Positions 15,062-22,298 of a stretch of DNA of 31,221 bases are shown in pieces. The number at the start of each line of letters is the position of its first letter. Within the stretch, counting starts at the first letter, position 1. A program made the position numbers and the translations under genes. Source of the DNA: an uncultured Bacilli bacterium (GTDB taxonomy: Bacteria > Bacillota_I > Bacilli_A > RF39 > UBA660); NCBI GenBank assembly GCA_944332505.1, contig CALVKC010000006.1:1-31221 (forward strand), in the 5' to 3' direction. Under the pieces are notes generated by a model, which worked only from the letters and a program-made list of their open reading frames with translations, made no database searches and was not told the DNA's origin.

Positions 15062-16411
15062 TTATATATCTAATGTTTTTATATTAGGATTTATTTCTTT
15101 TACTGTTCTTAGCCAATTTTCTCTTTGCCCTACTAATATAGTACGTTTTAATTTCTTTAGCATATCTTTTGACCAACTAATTTGACCCCCACCATCTGTG
15201 ATACCTATTGGTGTGTAGCCTTGTTGTTCAGCTTTGTAACATAATTCTATCGTCCTGTCTCCGTCATCATCATATCCTAGGTTAGCACGTACATTAAGGA
15301 AATCTTTAAAGGTAGCTTTGTAGTAGTCATGGCTTCTTCCGTCAGGGTCAGGTTGAACAGTTTCACCTAAACCACTAAACCAAGCAGTTGGTGTGTCCAT
15401 GGCTTGAGGGATAGATTTACTGATGATGTCTTTGAATGTTTGCATTTGAGTGTCCATTGAGCCACTTGCGTCAAAACATAAGTATAATTTGGTTTTTCCT
15501 GGTCTACTACCTTTAAGTATTGCTCCCCCAGTTATTTTGACTGAGCTTGGCATAGCGTATGTTCTTTGTCTAGTGTTTGTAACAAGTCCATTTAATGTTT
15601 CGGTTAATCTACCTAATTTAATTTTTGCATTTTTAAGTTCATTTATAGTGTCTATATATTCTTGACTTTCTTTTTCTGTAATGAATTCTTTACCATCTAT
15701 ATCATCTAGTTTTGACCAATCTGTTTCGCCATGATGTTCAACTTCTTCGTCTGTTGGAGAGTCTGGTACAGTCTTGTTTACTTTTTCTCCATCAGATTTC
15801 TTTGATTTACCTTCTTTTGATTTTTTACCATCGTCTTTCTTTTCTTCATCTTTTGATTTCTTCTTTTCTTCATCTTTTGATTTCTCTTCTTCATCTTTTG
15901 ATTTCTTTTCTTCGTCTTTTGATTTCTCTTCTTTTGGTTTCTTATGTTCTTTATATTCGTCTAGCATTTCTTCTAATGTATGTGTTTTGAATGTATATTC
16001 TAATGAGTTACGATTTCTTAGTTGTGCTAAGTTTATTATAGCAGTATCAACTAATTCAGGAAATAATTTTGACAAACTGTCATGTACTAATATATCCATT
16101 ATAATATTTACTTCTTCTTGTGTTACTTGAAATTTATCTTTTAATTCTTTCTTATCTAATTCTTTTAAGTATTTAAAAAACCTATTGTGATGTCTCAATT
16201 CATTGTGGAATCTCTCGTGCCATAATATCCATTTTAGCATTTTGTAATTATAATCAGGTAATAATTTATTTAAATTGTCATCTGTATTAATAAATACTTG
16301 ATGACCATCTGTATAGGCTATAGATTTTCCTATGTCATGTTGATAAGTCTGTTCTAACATTATAGCAGTTTCAATGTCTCTGTATTCTTCTGTTAAGAAT
16401 GGATTAGCCAT
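15062..16411 (-). CDS. VWA protein with N-terminal metallopeptidase-like domain (DUF2201-type)
   Basis: I choose the ATG at 16411 (MANPFL) because AGGAG lies 9 bp before it. The ATG at 16420 would sit on top of the ribosome site. The 449-aa protein has an HExxH motif, HERFH (65-69), in a helical N-terminal domain, a lysine/glutamate linker with KSKDEE repeats (about 160-210), and a von Willebrand A domain with MIDAS DASGS (314-318) and TDGGG (D406). This matches the VWA-like metallopeptidase proteins that pair with MoxR ATPases. One base separates its start from the MoxR stop. Known MoxR-VWA pairs (RavA-ViaA, NorQ-NorD, CbbQ-CbbO) remodel or activate other proteins. Here the target is unknown and a role against host proteins or in capsid or enzyme assembly is conjecture. 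Confidence 0.85.
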   Translation of the reverse strand: MANPFLTEEYRDIETAIMLEQTYQHDIGKSIAYTDGHQVFINTDDNLNKLLPDYNYKMLKWILWHERFHNELRHHNRFFKYLKELDKKELKDKFQVTQEEVNIIMDILVHDSLSKLFPELVDTAIINLAQLRNRNSLEYTFKTHTLEEMLDEYKEHKKPKEEKSKDEEKKSKDEEEKSKDEEKKKSKDEEKKDDGKKSKEGKSKKSDGEKVNKTVPDSPTDEEVEHHGETDWSKLDDIDGKEFITEKESQEYIDTINELKNAKIKLGRLTETLNGLVTNTRQRTYAMPSSVKITGGAILKGSRPGKTKLYLCFDASGSMDTQMQTFKDIISKSIPQAMDTPTAWFSGLGETVQPDPDGRSHDYYKATFKDFLNVRANLGYDDDGDRTIELCYKAEQQGYTPIGITDGGGQISWSKDMLKKLKRTILVGQRENWLRTVKEINPNIKTLDI

Positions 16412-16412
16412 A

Positions 16413-17315
16413 TTAATCATCTCCTTTCATTACTCCAGCGATTTCTTCATCTGTTAGTATTTCTTCAAATTTACTTTTCAATTCATCTTCTGTTGTAATT
16501 GTTTCTCCACCCCACATAACTTCGCCGTCTTCTAAGAATTGTTTATATACTTTTCTTGAATTCTTTATAAATTCAGCAGGGTCTATACTCTTAATGTTTT
16601 TCTGCATATCGAATAATTTTGCAGTTAGAGCTGCTCCTACTTTTGCCTCAATAAATCTACTTGAATATTCATATTGTAGATTTTTTAGTACCTCGTCTAT
16701 ATCTCTTGGAGATATTTTGTTACTTAATAATACGTTGATGTATTTTGTAACTTGAGGTATGTTTTTGTATTTATTCTTTAAGTATTTTATAGTATCTTTA
16801 TCGCTTGCAACTAACTCGAATACATAAAATCTATTAATCAATGGTGTTGGTAAGTCAGTTAAATATACTGTACCATCTGTACCATCAGACATATTACCAC
16901 ATGCTACGATTTGGCATTTTGAGATGTTATGCCCAGCCCATGTTCTCATGTCAGGATTTGGGTGTGTTATTCTGTATAATGTATTCAATGTATCAGGCGA
17001 ACCTTGATTGATTTCATCAAATAATAGTATGTAGCCCTCTCCTTTCTTTTTGAAGAAGTCTTCAAGTTCTTTATCTAGTGTCCTTGTGTAGAATTCTCCA
17101 TTGACCGCAGGTATCCCAGCAACCTCTTCAGGTAGTCTACCCGCTAAATCATAATCCAATAATTTTAATCCGTTTTCTTCCGCAAATTCTTTAACTATTG
17201 CGGTTTTTCCTATACCACTTTTACCGAATATTAACATGTTGTTTTCCTTGACTGTTAAATTCTCCTTGTATTCGCTTTGAGTGATTTTTGTTACTTCTTT
17301 TCCATTTATTTCCAT
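16413..17315 (-). CDS. MoxR-family AAA+ ATPase
   Basis: The 300-aa protein has Walker A GKSGIGKT (31-38), Walker B ILLFDE (96-101), sensor 1 GNMSD (N141) and an arginine-finger candidate in PLINRF (R162). The segment LDYDLAGRLPEEVAGIP (53-69) is typical of MoxR proteins, which act as chaperone-like unfoldases or remodellers with a VWA partner. The partner gene follows after one base. The start is preceded by AAAGGAG, and the promoter at 17400-17428 lies about 85 bp upstream. As first gene of the longest minus-strand operon it seems central to this accessory block. The helical C-terminal region (about 200-300) may dock the VWA protein. Confidence 0.88.
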   Translation of the reverse strand: MEINGKEVTKITQSEYKENLTVKENNMLIFGKSGIGKTAIVKEFAEENGLKLLDYDLAGRLPEEVAGIPAVNGEFYTRTLDKELEDFFKKKGEGYILLFDEINQGSPDTLNTLYRITHPNPDMRTWAGHNISKCQIVACGNMSDGTDGTVYLTDLPTPLINRFYVFELVASDKDTIKYLKNKYKNIPQVTKYINVLLSNKISPRDIDEVLKNLQYEYSSRFIEAKVGAALTAKLFDMQKNIKSIDPAEFIKNSRKVYKQFLEDGEVMWGGETITTEDELKSKFEEILTDEEIAGVMKGDD

Positions 17316-17399
17316 AATATAATGGTCTCCTTTCTATTTTTTATTTATTTTATATGGTTTAAATTTTGCAGACGCAATGCCCATATATGTTCACTTTTA

Positions 17400-17428
17400 A
17401 TTGTATCATACTTTTAATTAAAAGTCAA
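17400..17428 (-). promoter_or_regulatory. Regulon promoter for the MoxR/VWA operon
   Basis: TTGACT (17423-17428), 17-bp spacer, TACAAT (17400-17405) on the minus strand. The perfect 16-bp palindrome ACTTTTAATTAAAAGT (17410-17425) fills the spacer and overlaps the -35 box, an ideal place for a repressor. 27 of the 29 promoter bases match the 19204 promoter. Confidence 0.8.
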
Positions 17429-17476
17429 CATTTTAGTTTAAAAAGTTAAGATATTTGTTGTTTATTTATGATAGTT

Positions 17477-17554
17477 TATTGGTTAGTGCAACTCCCACTA
17501 TTTTTATGCACTACAAGGACAGTTTATGCTGTGCCTTTGTGGACTAATACAATA
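17477..17554. ncRNA. Candidate structured RNA between the two minus-strand operons
   Basis: TATTG-G-TTAGT (17477-17487) can pair with ACTAA-TA-CAATA (17543-17554). Inside, CCAC (17495-17498) pairs with GTGG (17539-17542), and AAGGACAG (17515-17522) pairs with CTGTGCCTT (17529-17537) with one bulge. An alternative hairpin TAGTGCA/TGCACTA (17484-17490 with 17507-17513) would compete with the outer stem. There is no U-tract. The strand is unknown; the minus strand is likely because it follows the 21-aa gene by one base. I match it to no known riboswitch. Confidence 0.35.
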
Positions 17555-17620
17555 TTAAATGCATAAGAGTAAAAATGTGATTACTAGGAAAGCTATTATT
17601 AATGTGTAATAAGGGCTCAT
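17555..17620 (-). CDS. Very small membrane peptide, 21 aa
   Basis: GGAGG lies 9 bp before an ATG that opens a 22-codon frame. After MSPYY the product is almost entirely hydrophobic (TLIIAFLVITFLLLC), long enough for one membrane helix. It starts 3 bp after the 63-aa gene stops, with its ribosome site inside that gene, so translation is coupled. Similar one-helix peptides include type I toxins, regulators of membrane enzymes and small lysis modifiers. A chance frame is possible at this length, but ribosome site, tight spacing and composition argue for a real gene. Confidence 0.55.
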   Translation of the reverse strand: MSPYYTLIIAFLVITFLLLCI

Positions 17621-17623
17621 CTT

Positions 17624-17815
17624 TTATTCGCCTCCTTCCAATTCGTTGTAAATATTATCTAAGTCTTTATAATCGTAGCCTACACTGTCGAATAGTGTGT
17701 ATGCTATTTCCAAAGCCTCTTTTGCTGTCATTGTGTACTTTTTGCCGTTGGCCTCAAAGAATAAATTTCCGTTTAGGTCATATTTACAATTGTGAATGTT
17801 TTTAATTTCTTCCAT
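17624..17815 (-). CDS. Hypothetical protein, 63 aa
   Basis: Not recognised. It is a small acidic protein: residues 10-30 look like a beta hairpin (KYDLNGNLFFEANGKKYTMT), and the rest is helical, ending in ELEGGE, which also encodes the ribosome site of the next gene. GGGGGTGA precedes its start. It lies in a string of tightly packed small genes driven from the promoter at 19204. Confidence 0.7.
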   Translation of the reverse strand: MEEIKNIHNCKYDLNGNLFFEANGKKYTMTAKEALEIAYTLFDSVGYDYKDLDNIYNELEGGE

Positions 17816-17817
17816 AT

Positions 17818-17961
17818 TTATTCACCCCCTTTGTATTCATTTATGAATTTGACTATTTCCTCAACCTCAATGACGTCGCGAGTTATTCCGTCATCCTCGT
17901 CTGTCATATAGTAGTGATAATCACTTATGAATTCTAGTAACTCATTTTTGAATTTTTCCAT
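17818..17961 (-). CDS. Hypothetical acidic protein, 47 aa
   Basis: The frame opens at an ATG preceded by AAGGGGGTG and ends two bases before the next start. The product is acidic and helical (MEKFKNELLEFISDYHYYMTDEDDG..., ending NEYKGGE). The same GGE-type ending recurs in the neighbour because the stop region doubles as the next ribosome site. The high Asp/Glu content is typical of small phage inhibitors or DNA mimics, but it is short and unassigned. Confidence 0.7.
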   Translation of the reverse strand: MEKFKNELLEFISDYHYYMTDEDDGITRDVIEVEEIVKFINEYKGGE

Positions 17962-17964
17962 TAT

Positions 17965-18222
17965 TTACACCCCCTTATATGCTGGCATTTCTATATCTGT
18001 TGAATATATCTTGCCTTTACTGTTGCAATCTATTATCTGCTTATATCCTTTGGCCATAAATGTGATTTGGTTTAGCTCCTCATAAGTTGCCACTTTTACA
18101 TTATCTATATATACTTCGTTAAGGTCTTTACTGATGTATATATAGTGACCTTTTATCTTTTTAGTTATTAGATTACAAGTGTGTTTATATACCTTGTTAT
18201 AATATAGTACAAATTCTATCAT
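17965..18222 (-). CDS. Hypothetical protein, 85 aa
   Basis: Not recognised. It is predicted to be mostly beta (IEFVLYYNKVYKHTCNLITK, then GHYIYISKDLNEVYIDN), with a C-terminal TDIEMPAYKGV. AAAGGAGG lies at good distance before the ATG. It is the third gene of the small-gene operon from the 19204 promoter and is followed after 3 bp by the 47-aa gene. Confidence 0.7.
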   Translation of the reverse strand: MIEFVLYYNKVYKHTCNLITKKIKGHYIYISKDLNEVYIDNVKVATYEELNQITFMAKGYKQIIDCNSKGKIYSTDIEMPAYKGV

Positions 18223-18271
18223 TTTAAATTCCTCCTTTTTAATATAGGGGGCTGTTATATACCCGCCCCCA

Positions 18272-18616
18272 CTATTGTTTAATTATCTTATTATTTGTAT
18301 TCGATGTGCTATTGATGATACTAATTATATCATTTATTGTTTTGTCTAATTCGATTGGCATACCGTCAATCTCTATTCTTTTATAATAAGTTATCTGCTT
18401 GTTTATTGAATTCCTTTTTGCATATTCATCTAATTTCTTTTGATCTTGCTTTGAATAACTAGACCTACTACATTCTACTAATTGTATTTTACAATAATTC
18501 TTATATGTTATTTCAGCTCCATTTTTAATTAGCTCTTTGTCTTTATTTAAACTGTCTGTAAGTTTCTTTATTAGTTTGTACTTTAATGCGAATATTTTTG
18601 CATTTACTGTTTTCAT
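18272..18616 (-). CDS. Hypothetical protein, 114 aa, basic and helical
   Basis: Not recognised. Residues 1-30 form a lysine-rich helix (KIFALKYKLIKKLTDSLNKD), residues 48-75 are basic and serine-rich (CSRSSYSKQDQKKLDEYAKR), and the tail is asparagine-rich. Two cysteines (near 43 and 50) do not form a clear metal site. AGGGGG precedes the ATG, with a long leader containing an inverted repeat (18670-18739). The net positive charge would suit nucleic-acid binding, but this is unproven. Confidence 0.7.
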   Translation of the reverse strand: MKTVNAKIFALKYKLIKKLTDSLNKDKELIKNGAEITYKNYCKIQLVECSRSSYSKQDQKKLDEYAKRNSINKQITYYKRIEIDGMPIELDKTINDIISIINSTSNTNNKIIKQ

Positions 18617-18669
18617 GGTTTTTTACCCCCTTCAAATACTTTTATTTTTTTTTAATATACTGATACTTT

Positions 18670-18739
18670 TTAAGTAGCCAATGAATGTGTGTTTATTAAG
18701 TGTGTGTTTGCTTTTTGATGTATTCATTTGACTACTTAA
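18670..18739 (-). promoter_or_regulatory. Intercistronic stem-loop
   Basis: TTAAGTAG (18670-18677) plus AATGAAT (18680-18686) pair with ATTCATT (18722-18728) plus CTACTTAA (18732-18739): 15 base pairs with a small internal loop. It lies between the 89-aa and 114-aa genes in the minus transcript, with no U-tract. It may set RNA processing or relative expression. A 31-codon frame inside has no ribosome site. Confidence 0.5.
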
Positions 18740-18796
18740 TTGAATATATTAGATTAGTTGTTTTTACTTCTGTTAGCTTGATATATTCTTTATCTT

Positions 18797-19066
18797 TTAA
18801 CCTTCTTTAATATTCTCTCTAAGTTTGTATATATCTAGCCAGCCTAATTTTGTAGGTATGCCTTCATATATTTCTTTGAATTTATTTGAATGTGTTATTG
18901 TGATTGTTTGCTCATCACTATAATTATATTTGTAATTTATTCTCATGCCCTTTATTTGTACAACATATTTATTGAATAATACTTCTAATAATTTAGTTGT
19001 GATATATACGTTATCCTCTGTTTCATATACTCGCTTATTGGTATCATTATATATTGTTAGTTTCAT
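18797..19066 (-). CDS. Hypothetical protein, 89 aa, first gene of the small-gene operon
   Basis: Not recognised. The sequence alternates strand-like stretches (MKLTIYNDTNKRVYETEDN, IKGMRINYKYNYSDEQTITITHSN) and ends in a helix (IYEGIPTKLGWLDIYKLREN). It has no signal or membrane segment. GGAAGGTG precedes the ATG. It is first in the transcript from the 19204 promoter, whose leader starts with a perfect palindrome (19166-19191). Confidence 0.7.
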   Translation of the reverse strand: MKLTIYNDTNKRVYETEDNVYITTKLLEVLFNKYVVQIKGMRINYKYNYSDEQTITITHSNKFKEIYEGIPTKLGWLDIYKLRENIKEG

Positions 19067-19165
19067 ATCCTTACACCTTCCTTTCTATTATTATACTTAT
19101 ACTATGCTTTATATATAGCTATATACTACTCTATCTATGTATACATTCATTATGTATCATTCATC

Positions 19166-19191
19166 AAGATATAAATATATATTTATATCTT
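19166..19191 (-). promoter_or_regulatory. 26-bp perfect palindrome at the 5' end of the small-gene transcript
   Basis: The sequence from AAGATATAAATA to its exact inverse TATTTATATCTT reads the same on both strands. The expected start of the 19204 transcript is about 6 bp upstream, so the RNA would begin with a hairpin. It could protect the 5' end or bind a dimeric regulator. Confidence 0.6.
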
Positions 19192-19203
19192 TTTGTTATT
19201 TAT

Positions 19204-19232
19204 ATTATATCATACTTTTAGTTAAAAGTCAA
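19204..19232 (-). promoter_or_regulatory. Regulon promoter for the small-gene operon
   Basis: TTGACT (19227-19232), 17-bp spacer, TATAAT (19204-19209) on the minus strand. The spacer holds ACTTTTAGTTAAAAGT (19214-19229), one base from the perfect palindrome in the MoxR promoter. The upstream GTATATAC stretch matches the 13111 promoter. Confidence 0.8.
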
Positions 19233-19278
19233 GTATATACTATTATATACTATGTAATAATTTACTATTATTGCAAAC

Positions 19279-19307
19279 ATAGACGCAGTATATCTTTATA
19301 GACGCAG
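19279..19307. repeat. Direct repeats ATAGACGCAG upstream of the portal promoter
   Basis: ATAGACGCAG occurs at 19279-19288 and 19298-19307, 19 bp apart. A third copy, TAGACGAAG, lies at 19373-19381 directly before the portal promoter element. A related AGACGCAA occurs near 17370. They could be activator or repressor sites in this divergent control region. Confidence 0.45.
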
Positions 19308-19381
19308 ATATGTGGTGGGGACTTCCAAAACATATATCCGAGTGAAAATGTTATGTAAACAATAAATATATGTAGACGAAG

Positions 19382-19421
19382 TTGTACTCCACTTGCAATA
19401 AAATTTAAAATATATTAAAAT
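19382..19421 (+). promoter_or_regulatory. Promoter of the portal gene with TTGTACTCCACTTG element
   Basis: TTGCAA (19393-19398) and TAAAAT (19416-19421) have a 17-bp spacer. The upstream part, TTGTACTCCACTTG (19382-19395), matches 13 of 14 bases with the promoter before the connector-like gene (24261-24274), pointing to a shared late-gene control element. Confidence 0.6.
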
Positions 19422-19454
19422 AAATTTAAAAGTGAACGGGAGGTAATAAAAATC

Positions 19455-21143
19455 ATGATTAAAATTACCGGAAATATAAAAGATGAGTATGATAATGGAA
19501 AAATACAAGACTTATTTACAGAGGTAGACAATGTTTTACAAAAAAGAGAAAGTATACAAGAGAGATATCTTCGTGGAATTAATTCTACAACACCAGGATC
19601 AGAAGGAGAAGTTCAAGTATTTTTTGAAAAATTCATTACAGATTTAGCAGCAGGTTATTTATCAGGAGATATAACATATAATGTTGAAATAGTAGATCCA
19701 TCAGAAGAACCTGCATATCACATTCTTCATCCTAGTTCTAATCCGCTTGACCCTGATACAGCCGCTCAACTTAAATATATTTTATCTACATTATCAGCAA
19801 AAAATGATGATCCAAAAGTATTGAAAGCGTTGTTTCATGATGCAGTATTATTTGGTGCAGCATATGAACGCCAATTAGATTTAGCAAATGATTCTGATAC
19901 TGACCCAAATTACACATATTATCCCTTATCTGCTTTAAATACCGTAGCTATATTTCCAACTGATATATCAGATATCCAACAACAAAATGCAGTAGGACTT
20001 ATATCTGTATACACTTTAGATGCACGCAATAGTGAAGATAACCAAGAGCATACGCTTTATTATTGTATTGAATGTAATCCATATACAAATAATTATTCGA
20101 CTTCTATATACGATCAAACTACTAATCAAGATGCGACATCTGAATACCAAACAGTTATAACTTTAAAAGAAGAGAAACCATCAACACATAATATTCCTAC
20201 ATTTTCTGTATTTGAGCCCGATCCACAAGTAAGTATCATAGATCCGATAATATCATTAGTATCATCATATGAAACTATTATGAATAATTTAAATAATATG
20301 TATCAATACAACGATACTGATGCTAAGCTCATGTTATCAGGATATAGACCTGAGAACACATTGACTATTCCTAATCCTGACTTTGACCCTACACAAGATG
20401 TGTCAGACTCAAATCCTGAAAAAATTGCAAACCCTGCACGTGCTATTGAAGACGAGAATTTAATTAATTCAAGAACATTTTTTGTACAAGAGGGTGGCAA
20501 GGTAGAGTGGCTATTAAAAGAGATAAATGCACAGGACGCAACCACATATTTGAAATATTACGTTGATAGTATTTTTCAGATCTCTGGTATACCAAATACA
20601 GCAGATAGTGCCTTCAATTCAGGTGACATGAATGCTTCTGCTATAGATAGAAAATTTTATACTATGGCGCTGATGTTAGATGATGTGAAACAAGGTGTGA
20701 CTACTTTAATAAAGCATAGATGGAGTAATTTTTTAGCTCGTATTAATTTATTATCAAATATGTCTTATGATATAAATGATGTAAATATTGATATAGGTAC
20801 AAATTTACCATCAATGACAGATGAAACTATAAATCAACAATTAGCATTAAAAGATCTTTTATCACAAAAAACTCTATTATCTAACCTTGGATACGATTAC
20901 GCTACAGAGACAAAAAATAAACAAGAAGAGATGTCTGATGGCGTTAGCACATTAGATACAGCTAATAACACTTCACCAACTGATACTACTTCAGCTGCTT
21001 CAACTGATACAAATCTAACTACATCTCAAACTAATAATCAGATAGAGGCGGCAACACAGACAACTACAACTGAGACAGTTGTGTCAGATGAGACTGATAA
21101 TATTCATCAAACCCAGACAAGAGAAGGACGACCTAATATATAA
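19455..21143 (+). CDS. Portal protein (SPP1 gp6 family)
   Basis: The 562-aa length and sequence pattern fit the SPP1-type portal. An N-terminal region has FFEKFITDLAAGYLSGDITYNV (about 57-78), where portals of this family show a conserved 'Y..GxPI.Y' strand. A central region is rich in strands, and SGIPNTADSAFNSGDMNASAIDRKF (near 376-400) corresponds to the 'GVP......SGxA' motif before the long helix. The tail from about 490 is threonine-rich and low in complexity. Portals form the dodecameric ring through which terminase pumps DNA. GGGAGG precedes the ATG. It begins the plus-strand structural module. Confidence 0.85.
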   Translation: MIKITGNIKDEYDNGKIQDLFTEVDNVLQKRESIQERYLRGINSTTPGSEGEVQVFFEKFITDLAAGYLSGDITYNVEIVDPSEEPAYHILHPSSNPLDPDTAAQLKYILSTLSAKNDDPKVLKALFHDAVLFGAAYERQLDLANDSDTDPNYTYYPLSALNTVAIFPTDISDIQQQNAVGLISVYTLDARNSEDNQEHTLYYCIECNPYTNNYSTSIYDQTTNQDATSEYQTVITLKEEKPSTHNIPTFSVFEPDPQVSIIDPIISLVSSYETIMNNLNNMYQYNDTDAKLMLSGYRPENTLTIPNPDFDPTQDVSDSNPEKIANPARAIEDENLINSRTFFVQEGGKVEWLLKEINAQDATTYLKYYVDSIFQISGIPNTADSAFNSGDMNASAIDRKFYTMALMLDDVKQGVTTLIKHRWSNFLARINLLSNMSYDINDVNIDIGTNLPSMTDETINQQLALKDLLSQKTLLSNLGYDYATETKNKQEEMSDGVSTLDTANNTSPTDTTSAASTDTNLTTSQTNNQIEAATQTTTTETVVSDETDNIHQTQTREGRPNI

Positions 21144-21194
21144 ATATAAAAAGTTAAAATATAAAAAAATTAAAATAAAATTGTTATATAAATT

Positions 21195-21220
21195 TGATAC
21201 CGGCACAAACGCCGGTGTCA
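21195..21220 (+). promoter_or_regulatory. Stem-loop between portal and scaffold genes
   Basis: TGATACCGGC (21195-21204) pairs with GCCGGTGTCA (21211-21220), including one G-U pair, around a 6-base loop. It is the most GC-rich spot nearby. No U-tract follows, so it more likely sets RNA processing or stability, giving the scaffold its own mRNA level. Confidence 0.55.
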
Positions 21221-21260
21221 GATAAATATATAAAAATATAAATAATAGGAGGATTTAAAA

Positions 21261-21926
21261 ATGGTAGAGAACACAACAAATCAAGAAACAACAGTAGTAG
21301 ATGAGAATGTTAACGCAGAGATAAATGCTACTATTGGGAAACCTGCGGAGTCTGATACACAAAATTTAGATGTGTTATTACAAGACCCAAAATTACAAGC
21401 AGAGTTTGACAAAAAATTAGAAAAGGCTATAAATAAAGCCGTAAAAACAAAAGAACAAGAGTATTCTAAGAGAGAAGCTGCGCTTCAAGCTAGTATTACA
21501 ACAGAAAAAGAAAAAATGAGAGAAAATATTTTAGAAGAAATTGAACAAAAAAAGAAAGAAGCAGAAGAGTTAGCTAAGATGACAGTAGAAGAAAGATATA
21601 AAAAACAAATAGATCAACAAGAGCTTAAAATCGCAGAGTATGAAAAAGAGCTTTCTACAATCAGAAGAAGAGATAAAATATCAGCTTTAGTTGCTGAAAA
21701 AGGTTATGATCCACGTCTTTTATCACTTTTACGTGCAGAAGATGTGTCTTCTGATGAAGAAATTGAAGATTATGTAGATAAAAGAAATCAGATATTCTTA
21801 GAAGCTACAAACGCTAGAGTGCAAACACTTTTAAAAGATCATCCTGATGTATTATTGGGTGATAAAAAGAAGAAAAAAGAAGAACCTGAGTTTCATTTTA
21901 ACTTTTCATCTAAAAAATCAAAATAA
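21261..21926 (+). CDS. Scaffold-like protein (DUF4355-type coiled coil)
   Basis: This 221-aa protein has a charged coiled coil over about residues 48-135 (QEYSKREAALQASITTEKEK onward), then a small globular part (ISALVAEKGYDPRLLSLLRA..., about 143-185) and a basic tail (KKKKEEPEFHFNFSSKKSK). This is the pattern of phage capsid scaffolds, which guide shell assembly and then leave. Its place right after the portal is normal for a scaffold. The major capsid gene normally follows, but none is recognised here. AGGAGG precedes the ATG. Confidence 0.75.
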   Translation: MVENTTNQETTVVDENVNAEINATIGKPAESDTQNLDVLLQDPKLQAEFDKKLEKAINKAVKTKEQEYSKREAALQASITTEKEKMRENILEEIEQKKKEAEELAKMTVEERYKKQIDQQELKIAEYEKELSTIRRRDKISALVAEKGYDPRLLSLLRAEDVSSDEEIEDYVDKRNQIFLEATNARVQTLLKDHPDVLLGDKKKKKEEPEFHFNFSSKKSK

Positions 21927-21940
21927 AAGGAGGGATTTAA

Positions 21941-22282
21941 ATGGCAGCTAGAAAAAAAGTAACACCAAAAGTTGATACACCAGTAGTAGAAGAAGAGAAA
22001 GAAGTCTTAAAAGAAGAGAAAAAAGAAAAAAATACAAAAAAGAAAACACAAAAATATGCTATTGGTAGTATTGTGTTCATAGCAAAAGAAGCTGAAGCAG
22101 ATTTAAATGGTTTTAAATTATTTTTACCATATAAAAAATCAACATATACTGTAGAGGCTTACGATGAGAATACAGGCGTTTATTCTTTGAGACGATTAAA
22201 TTTATTACTAAAACTAAAAGAATCTGATATAGTGGCTCCTCATGAGAAATCAGATAGCTCATTGATGAGAAAACAATTCTAA
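21941..22282 (+). CDS. Hypothetical structural-module protein, 113 aa
   Basis: Not recognised. The first 40 residues are lysine/glutamate-rich and disordered (VEEEKEVLKEEKKEKNTKKK). Residues 40-100 look like a small beta barrel (KYAIGSIVFIAKEA, YTVEAYDENTGVYSLRR), possibly SH3-like. AGGAGGG precedes the ATG. It sits between scaffold and holin. A capsid decoration or head-completion protein is possible, but I have no motif to prove it. Confidence 0.65.
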   Translation: MAARKKVTPKVDTPVVEEEKEVLKEEKKEKNTKKKTQKYAIGSIVFIAKEAEADLNGFKLFLPYKKSTYTVEAYDENTGVYSLRRLNLLLKLKESDIVAPHEKSDSSLMRKQF

Positions 22283-22298
22283 ATTTGGAGGTAAAATT

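Noticed and set aside
15712..16130. Plus-strand open frames opposite the VWA gene
   Set aside because: They mirror the KSKDEE repeat linker of the VWA protein. No ribosome site, low-complexity products.
17477..17554. tRNA gene
   Set aside because: The fold is suggestive, but there is no TTCGA loop, no proper anticodon arm and no acceptor stem geometry.
18651..18745. 31-codon minus-strand frame in the leader of the 114-aa gene
   Set aside because: No ribosome site and it lies within the intercistronic stem-loop.
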